Below the pieces are notes generated by a model that saw only the letters and a program-made list of their open reading frames with translations, was not told the origin of the DNA and did no database searches. A DNA stretch of 64,000 nt, from positions 58,175,924-58,239,923 of the forward strand of contig NC_068570.1 of assembly GCF_025698545.1 (NCBI RefSeq), written 5' to 3'. The DNA is from Gossypium raimondii. Its lineage: Eukaryota > Streptophyta > Magnoliopsida > Malvales > Malvaceae. Of this stretch, positions 57,601-64,000 are shown piece by piece (position 1 is the first letter of the stretch; the number at the start of each line of letters is the position of its first letter). The translations under genes and the position numbers were made by a program.

Positions 57601-60600
57601 GTTATCAATGTAGGAGGACATGGGTTCGAGTGCACTAAAACGTATTATGGGTAATTCTAAACACGACCGAAAACCATAAAAAAAAAAGGAATTTAAAGAT
57701 GGTTTTAGTAGTTCAGGCTACGTTAAATGGCATTGGTAGAAACACCTTCAAAAAGTGCTTCCTTTAAACAAAAGTTTTTGGGGGTTCATTATTCAGTAAT
57801 CTGTAGACCAAAGCATGCTTTCTTTATTACCTTTAGTCTCACTAGAAACGACACGATTGCCAATTTTACGCATGCAAACGCTGCTTAATTAACATTTTAA
57901 ATACTACATTAAAAGCTAAAAACATGTTTTGTTTCTCGAGTTCACTAACAGTCTTTCTTTTTTTTTCTTAAAAAACACTTTTCATGTTGATGTGGTTATT
58001 TTTATTACATTGAAATTCATGTCAATTATTACATTTAACACAAATTAACAAGCATATTATTGTCATTTTAGCAAACCCTTTTTAATAAATATATATTTTT
58101 TCGAATGGTTAAGTGTTGATGTTGTTGCTAAAAATGTCAATTATTCGATTGCCAATGTAAGAGAATGTGGGTTCGAGTGCGCTGAAGCGCATTATCCTCT
58201 TATTTATAGGTTGGGATACACATAGTTTATACCCTTTTTAAGCTTAGATAATGTAGACTCTATATAGGTAATATTAAAAAGTATATACATAATTAGTATA
58301 TTGCAAAAAACTAAGAGTTAATTATGAGAGAAAACAGAAGCATTTGCTTACGTCAAAAGAAAAGCATGGTTTTGAAGTGAGCATGCAATGAATGAATGTC
58401 TGAGTGTAAGCAAAAGAATGCATGCATATGCTTTATTCCTCCAATCAAAACTATGAATAAAATAATGGTTAAACCCATATCATATACCTGACTTTGAGAC
58501 TGCTATCATTCATTCCTCGACCACATTTTTAATAATATTTTCAATAAATTACTCACTTCATCTTCTCCCAATGTCAATGTGTTTCTCTCTTTGTTCTTTT
58601 CACCCCCACAGTCTCTCTATTTTATAAGACAGTGTCACCTTTTTCTTTATTTGAGCTTTTAATTATCACTAATACAAACAAAAAAAAGGAGAAGTAAAAT
58701 GGAGTATTAGTCTTTGATTAGTCAAGCAACTCCTTTTGAGCTATCTATGCAAAAGATAATCCAAGTTTTCAGATTTCAGGGGTTTTATATATTTTATATA
58801 TATATTTCTAATTAAAAATGTGATAAGGGTGTGTAGTATTTTCCTTTCTTACATTTAAAAGATTAGAAGTTGAGCTATCCATTCAGATTGAGACTCGGTT
58901 TATACGAGTCGAGCTTTGAATAATATATTTTCGAATTTAGGTGAATTCAGTTTATGACGAAATTTGAATTGTTGATTAGGCTCAGAATCGATCTATTTTG
59001 AACAGAGCGATTATTTTTGAAAAGTAGATGCAAGATGGGATATTGGGGTGATTTTTTTCTTATACAGTGAGTATAGAGTGGTTTATGATAGTTTCTTAAC
59101 CTACTTCGTCCTGTCCCATTATATGAAATTATATTTGTAAAATTATAATGACGTGTTATGGAAAAATCTATATGTTTTATTTTTAATATTTTAAAAAATT
59201 AGGTTTACTTGAAAAAGTTGAAAATAGTAGAAATAGTTAATAAAAAGTAAACTAAAATGGAGCGTGACAGGGTAAAGATGGATGCATCTGATTGTATTTT
59301 CAAGATTATACATACATAGAGAAACAAAAGAGTGGAAAAGTAGAGTATACCGACTATAGAATGGTGGTGAATTTGACCATATCTGCATCCATTCTACTTT
59401 ATTGCCATCCTTAATCTGAATAGGTATGGAACTAAAATAAACTGATAAAAGGAGAGTTGTCTACTTATTCAGTAAAAATAAAAAGTTAAACTTTAACTGG
59501 AAATTAAAGGTGAAGTTAATGTAATAAAATTTGATTAAATTGATGGTCCCATATAAAGGGAAAGAATCACACCTATATTTTAGTGCTTGCATTATTGAGT
59601 TATAAACCCACACTAAATTGGTTCCAAATATTTACTCATTACCATCCACTCTCTTCAAAAAGTCTAATCATCATCATCTACCACACCATATTGATATACA
59701 TAAAAAAAAAAAAAAACCAATAGAAAATTCAAAGCACTACCCATTTCGCCACGTGTCCTCCCATTCAATCTGTCACAGTTTACCCCTTGTTTAGCGGGCG
59801 CTTCCTGTTGTATTTTTAACCTTCTCTCCCATGCTTCAATGCAGATTGTAAATTATTATCCGACTGTAAACCTCAAACCATTTTCTCGAGAAAAGGGAGA
59901 GATAAAAAGAAATGTCAAAAGTGAAGCAGCAGAAACCACTGTGTGTGTGGGTGTGTGTTTGTTTTGGCTGCATGTGTGAAAAAAGTAAATAAATTTATGT
60001 GGGTGTTCATGTTTGGTTATTTTGTTTAATTTATTTCTTTAGTGTGTGTTAAAAGGTGGCGAGGTAAATGCAGGCAATTGTCGGCCAAGCCGTGGGCGTG
60101 GGCGAGGGCGTCAGAGATGGGAGCGCCGCATTTGCCATAGCATGGCGACACAAACAGCAGTGCACGTGAATGTTGCCAGTAATTATATTTCACCTTCGAT
60201 TATTTTTAAAACTGAATCGAATATTTGCACTAAAAATTAAATTAAATTTTAATTTTTCTATTAAAAAATAAAAATATTTTTTATATATTAGATTAAAAAG
60301 TAAATTAATCATTTTTGTTAAAAATTTATCTATCTATAAAGTTAAAAACTAAATTAAATAACTAAACAATAACATATGATATGTCACATGTAATTTATAT
60401 TAACATATTTGAGTCAGTTTTTAACCGTAAAAATTAATGAAATTTTAACGAAATATAACAAAAGGTATCATTATTGAATTTCTTGTATGTAATGTAATCT
60501 AATGTATATAAGTCTACACGATGGTGGATGGATAACATTTCTTGTTATTTACATTTCCACATAAGTAAACGCATATAGGGGTATGGATGAGTAAATATTT

Positions 60601-61349
60601 TTAAGGGTTAATTGTACTAAAAGTCTTTAAATTATCATTCAGATTTTAAATTGGTTCTTAAATTTTAAAATGTTTAAATTAAATTATTAAAGTATTGATA
60701 TTACATCAATCATGTCCTTTCATTAATTTACCCGTTAATATAGACAATAAATGCTAATTTGAATATGATTTAGAGTATATTCAAAACACGAGATCAAATT
60801 ATAAATACGAATGTTCCTATCACATGAACAATATGTACCTAACGTGTTAAACGCACATTCGCACATATAGTGTCAATAAAATTTAAGAGTGTTATTTTTT
60901 AATATGTTAGATCCAAACTATTAATGTAGTAGGTTCACACCAAGGTTTTTAAAATCGACTAGTGATCAAATTAGTCAGACAACCAGTACCAGTTCTCGAT
61001 TCGACTAATCAATTCAATTTTAACTAAAAATTATTAAAAATTCACAAAAAATATTTAATAAATGGAGAAAATTAGTTTAACCATTAGTTAAAATCAGTTA
61101 CTCAAAAATCAGTTAAAAACTGGTTCAACTATTTGCCTGAATCGACATACTAGTGAGTTCTAACAACTATGATTCAAATTTATTTATAATTTAATCATGT
61201 CTAAATCATATTTGAATTGAGATTTAATGTAAAAATTATAAAATTACCTAAATGATATAATACCCATAATTATAATAATTTGAAATTTAGATATTTTATA
61301 GTTTTGGGAGTTGAAGCTTGGGTCCAACCAAGCTAGCTAATCTCCCACA
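54664..61349. other. Long intergenic stretch with dispersed repeats
   Basis: 54664-55250 should hold the PIFI promoter and leader. A small possible frame at 55284-55559 is listed separately. 55740-56600 contains several words of the 'aaccgaaccgatggttt' repeat. 57565-57665 and 58108-58215 are copies of the dispersed 'gtgggttcgagtgc' unit. 59895-60180 has GT-rich runs and a GC-richer patch (60046-60170) without a recognised protein. No other gene was seen. Confidence 0.45.
55284..55559 (+). CDS. Small hypothetical protein, unrecognised
   Basis: An open frame of about 91 codons begins MKAWEAAIFGNGN and contains a hydrophobic segment (LQLLILNTIGVSLLCMVP), then a Ser/Cys-rich end. GC content is slightly above its surroundings, and it faces away from PIFI. 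I do not recognise the family. It could be a short membrane protein, part of a longer spliced gene or a chance frame. Confidence 0.25.
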   Translation: MKAWEAAIFGNGNSKHGANALATKLQLLILNTIGVSLLCMVPSLVDWAAHLLSSSLCSCKPSFLVMEFCLCPRLHNSIKSRSSAGEFSVWM

Positions 61350-61358
61350 CTATAAATA
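61349..61358 (+). promoter_or_regulatory. TATA box of the AHP6-like gene
   Basis: 'actataaata' is a canonical TATA box 180-190 bases ahead of the start codon at 61538, with no ATG-free alternative nearby. Transcription should start about 30 bases downstream, giving a leader of roughly 155 bases. Confidence 0.6.
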
Positions 61359-61537
61359 GCTGTTGAACTTAAGGCTTTCAAGTGCGAAGATATTCCCACT
61401 TGACAAAAAAGAACCCTAAACCCCTGAAAAGAGTGAAACCAACCAACAAAAAGAGACTTAGAGAGAGAGAAAAAACAAATCCATTTTCGTTTTTGGGTCA
61501 ACTTATACCACTAGCCAAAACGGGTCTGCCATTGTGG

Positions 61538-63158
61538 ATGTTGGGGTTGGCTGCCGATCGGTTGCGAGCCGACATGAATCGTTTGCTCTCCTTCCTCTTC
61601 CACCAGGTGTGTACTTAGACATAGTTGATTGCTGGTTTGGTTTAGTTTTTAGTATTACAAAGCTCATGATAATGGTGTTTTCTATTTTTATTTTTATGTT
61701 CATTAGGGGATATTAGACGAGCAATTCTTGCAACTTCAACAGCTTCAAGACGAAACTTCCCCAAACTTCGTATCTGAAGTTGTCAACATTTACTTCCATG
61801 AATCCGAGAAGTTATTACGGAACCTCAGATCATTACTGTAATGATTTATTCTCTTTTGTTCATTGTTTTGCTTTTTCCTTGTTGAGTTTATTTATGAATA
61901 TGGTAATGTTTATGGCAACAGGATGGATAGAGAGTTCTCGGATTACAACAAAATGGGAATCCATTTGAATCAGTTCATGGGGAGTAGTTCCAGTATTGGT
62001 GCTAAAAGGATAAGAAATGTTTGCCTTGCCTTTCGAGCCGCTTCTGACCAGAACAACCGTGCTGGGTATATGCATGCCGCTTTCTCCCCTCCCTTCTTTT
62101 CTGCCTCTACTTTTGGGCTCCAAGGCCCCCACCTTCTTGGTTTTTTCAACGTACCATTAGATTACAGCTTAATTAATTTTATCAAAATTTTTAAAAAATT
62201 AATATTTTTTATCGTTAAAAATTAGTTTGATTGATAAATCAACTATACAGTTACACGTGACGAGTCATGTGTATCTTATTTTAATGTACACATATCAATT
62301 TTTAAGAATAAAAATATATGGAGTTTTTAGCAAAATGTCCAATTTGTTCTTTGATTTAATATATAAATACTAAATAACTTATTTTTTAGTAAACCTTCTA
62401 ATATAAAGATTTTGTTGGGACTTTTACCTATATATATTATATATAACTCACAACATAGATTATATTTACCTTCTAAATCGAACCATAAAAAATTTGATAT
62501 CTTTTAACAATTGTTGAATTAAGTGATAAAAAGTTGAGTGTTGGGTATTTTTTAACTCATGGCCAACGTTAAGATGTGCTAACGATGGTGTTTGGGCATG
62601 GATGCAGGTGCTTGAGTGCATTAGAGGTGCTAGAACACGAGTACTGTTTCCTCAAGAACAAACTGCATGAACTTTTCCAGGTACTATTTTCACTGATTTT
62701 TCTTCTTTTGCATTTCATTTCATATGTTAAAATATGTCATTAATCCCTGTAATTTTACAGAATTCAAGATTTAATCCTATACTTTAAAAGTTAAAAATAA
62801 AAACCTCTTGCATTTTAATTTAAAATTCGTAATCCAATCATAACCAGTTTTTATTTACTTATTGTCAATCGAGAACAGCCTAATTAATATTCCAAGATGA
62901 CAAAATATGATAAAAAGAACTTAATGATTGAACTCAGAATTTTAAATTAGAAAAATGTAAGGATTAAATCCAAAAGTTTATTAAAGTATAGGGCTAATTC
63001 ATATTTTAACCCAAATTTCATATTATTGAAGGAAAAGTGCAAATTTTAATTATCAGTATTAATTAATTACATACCATTTTTTTTTTGCTATTATAATGAT
63101 TCAGATACAACAGCAAAGAGTACTAGCGGCAGGAGTAAGATACCCGATGCAGCACTAA
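61538..63158 (+). CDS. AHP6: Pseudo histidine-phosphotransfer protein, AHP6 type
   Basis: AHP6 proteins inhibit cytokinin signalling by competing with true histidine-phosphotransfer proteins, because they lack the phosphorylated His. Five exons, 61538-61606, 61707-61837, 61922-62065, 62608-62680 and 63105-63158, give 156 aa. The start MLGLAADRLRADMNRLL matches the family; an in-frame ATG further upstream (61382) lies in the leader and was not used. The four-helix HPt fold is represented by LDEQFLQLQQLQDETSPNF and IYFHESEKLLRNLRSLL. The active-site loop reads HLNQFMGSSSSIGA, with Asn at about residue 83 where functional HPt proteins have His. The end VLAAGVRYPMQH is conserved. All introns are GT-AG. 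Intron 4 carries a miniature element. Confidence 0.95.
62728..63015. mobile_element. TIR miniature element in AHP6 intron 4
   Basis: The left arm 'tgttaaaatatgtcattaat' pairs with the reverse complement of the right end, which reads 'gggttaaaatatgaattagc'. It belongs to the family at 45131 and 48146. The interior is AT-rich and non-coding. Confidence 0.6.
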
Positions 63159-63899
63159 AACCCCAAAACAATTTTAATGCCATGATCCTTGAATTCAGTT
63201 ATTAGCTAAAATCCAAGCAAACCCCAAAGCAGGATTTTGTACTATTTTGAGGGGTTTATTTGCAATTGCCACTTGCAAATTGTGGATGTAATATAAAGTC
63301 ATTCATTTTTTCTTTCTTCCTATTTTTGCTTCATTTGTAACTTCTGAATGCAAATGAAATGTAGTGGAAAAAGTTAGCATGCAATGTTTTCTGAGATTGA
63401 ATTGATTATTTGAATATTGATTCGATAAATAATAAAAAATTAATTAATTTGTAAATTAATATAAATTAATTAAATCAAGTTTTTTTTAAATTTTTTAATA
63501 ACTTGTATGAAGAAAATCTGCCAGCTTTAATGGCTTCTCTGTCCACAGTTAAAGTGAAATGAATTGTCAAAAACTGACTGTTGATTGATCTCTGTAAAAC
63601 ATTTTCCAAACACTTCCATCAATCAAATCAGAAAGTACATAGCCAGCCCCAACCGCAGCCATTATATTCAGCTCTCAATTTTTTATTGTTCAAATACTAA
63701 TCAACAAAAAAAATGCATTTAACTTGATATCTTGTAATATATAACTAAGGGATTAAAAGTGAAAATTTCATTAATTAGAAGAAAAAAACCTTAATTTTTT
63801 AAGGTCTTTAATGGTCAAACCAATTTTTTATTGGTTCAACGTAGCAGATTGATCACCCATTTGTGGTTCGGGTTTTTATTCGATACATAGTTCCATTCA
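63159..63899. other. AHP6 3' UTR and spacer
   Basis: The AHP6 3' UTR probably extends to about 63360. The rest is AT-rich, with no gene or repeat recognised. Confidence 0.45.
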
Positions 63900-64000
63900 T
63901 TAGGTGGTGAGTATAGGTGGGAGATAATCAGATTTGGCACCAAGAATACGAGCCTTAGTGTCAGGGAAGTTCTCAAAATTTGGCAGCTCAGATACATTTC
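63900..64000 (-). CDS. Possible C-terminal end of an unidentified gene, cut by window edge
   Basis: On the minus strand an open frame enters from the right edge and reads [19 protein letters not shown], then [12 protein letters not shown], and stops with TAA at 63900-63902. Composition and codon choice look coding. I do not recognise the family, and only about 32 residues are visible. Confidence 0.4.
   Translation of the reverse strand, partial: NVSELPNFENFPDTKARILGAKSDYLPPILTT

Noticed and set aside
60046-60240. Frame with an Arg/Gly-rich patch (RGRGRGRQRW)
   Set aside because: No family recognised, a short frame beside GT-rich simple sequence, and no splice partners. It is probably chance.
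61382-61537. In-frame upstream ATG extending the AHP6 N-terminus by 52 residues
   Set aside because: The extension has no family similarity and lies just 24 bases after the TATA box, at the expected transcription start. MLGLAADRL is the family start.
1-64000. CRISPR arrays, operons, Shine-Dalgarno sites, rRNA genes
   Set aside because: None seen. The DNA is plant nuclear with spliced genes, and the repeats lack regular spacers.

Overview
This is AT-rich plant nuclear DNA from a eudicot. The introns, a dicot-type tRNA-Gly, the gene families and the TIR and miniature-element families point to a malvid, most likely Malvaceae (cotton or cacao group). That assignment is inferred from remembered family sequences, not from a search.

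Left arm (1-25,000). A decayed NLR resistance-gene copy (1-1,850, + strand) opens the window. Then come three minus-strand genes: NUF2 (kinetochore; 11 exons, 449 aa), a CUE-domain protein (5 exons, 272 aa) and a KEG-like kinase with HERC2/MIB-type repeats (4 coding exons, 614 aa). A second, broken copy of the CUE gene is split in two. Its exons 2-3 lie at 3,951-5,298; its promoter and first codons lie at 14,529-14,883, directly upstream of NUF2. NUF2 therefore sits where the middle of the CUE copy should be and may be using a captured CUE promoter. A tRNA-Gly(GCC), a Copia fossil and a plastid-DNA insertion (NUPT) fill the gaps.

Middle (25,000-41,300). A three-exon fragment of an HflX-type GTPase gene with its splice sites kept, a PIF/Harbinger DNA transposon with both genes broken, and LINE remnants precede an intact receptor-like cytoplasmic kinase (minus, 4 exons, 371 aa; At3g15890-like). 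A long stretch of miniature elements follows.

Right arm (41,300-64,000). There is an intact single-exon CC-NBS-LRR gene (minus, 901 aa) with a stray duplicate of its own 5' end just downstream. ROD1/PDCT (plus, 3 exons, 268 aa) and a PIFI-like plastid gene (minus, 8 exons, 274 aa) are convergent. An AHP6-type pseudo-phosphotransfer gene (plus, 5 exons, 156 aa) lies near the end, and the tail of an unidentified minus-strand gene may run off the right edge. ROD1, PIFI and the At3g15890-like kinase are also close neighbours in Arabidopsis (At3g15820-15890), so this block looks like old conserved synteny into which NLRs and transposons have moved.

Exon limits were read by hand from GT/AG (one GC/AG) sites with the reading frame carried through. 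UTR ends are not known.
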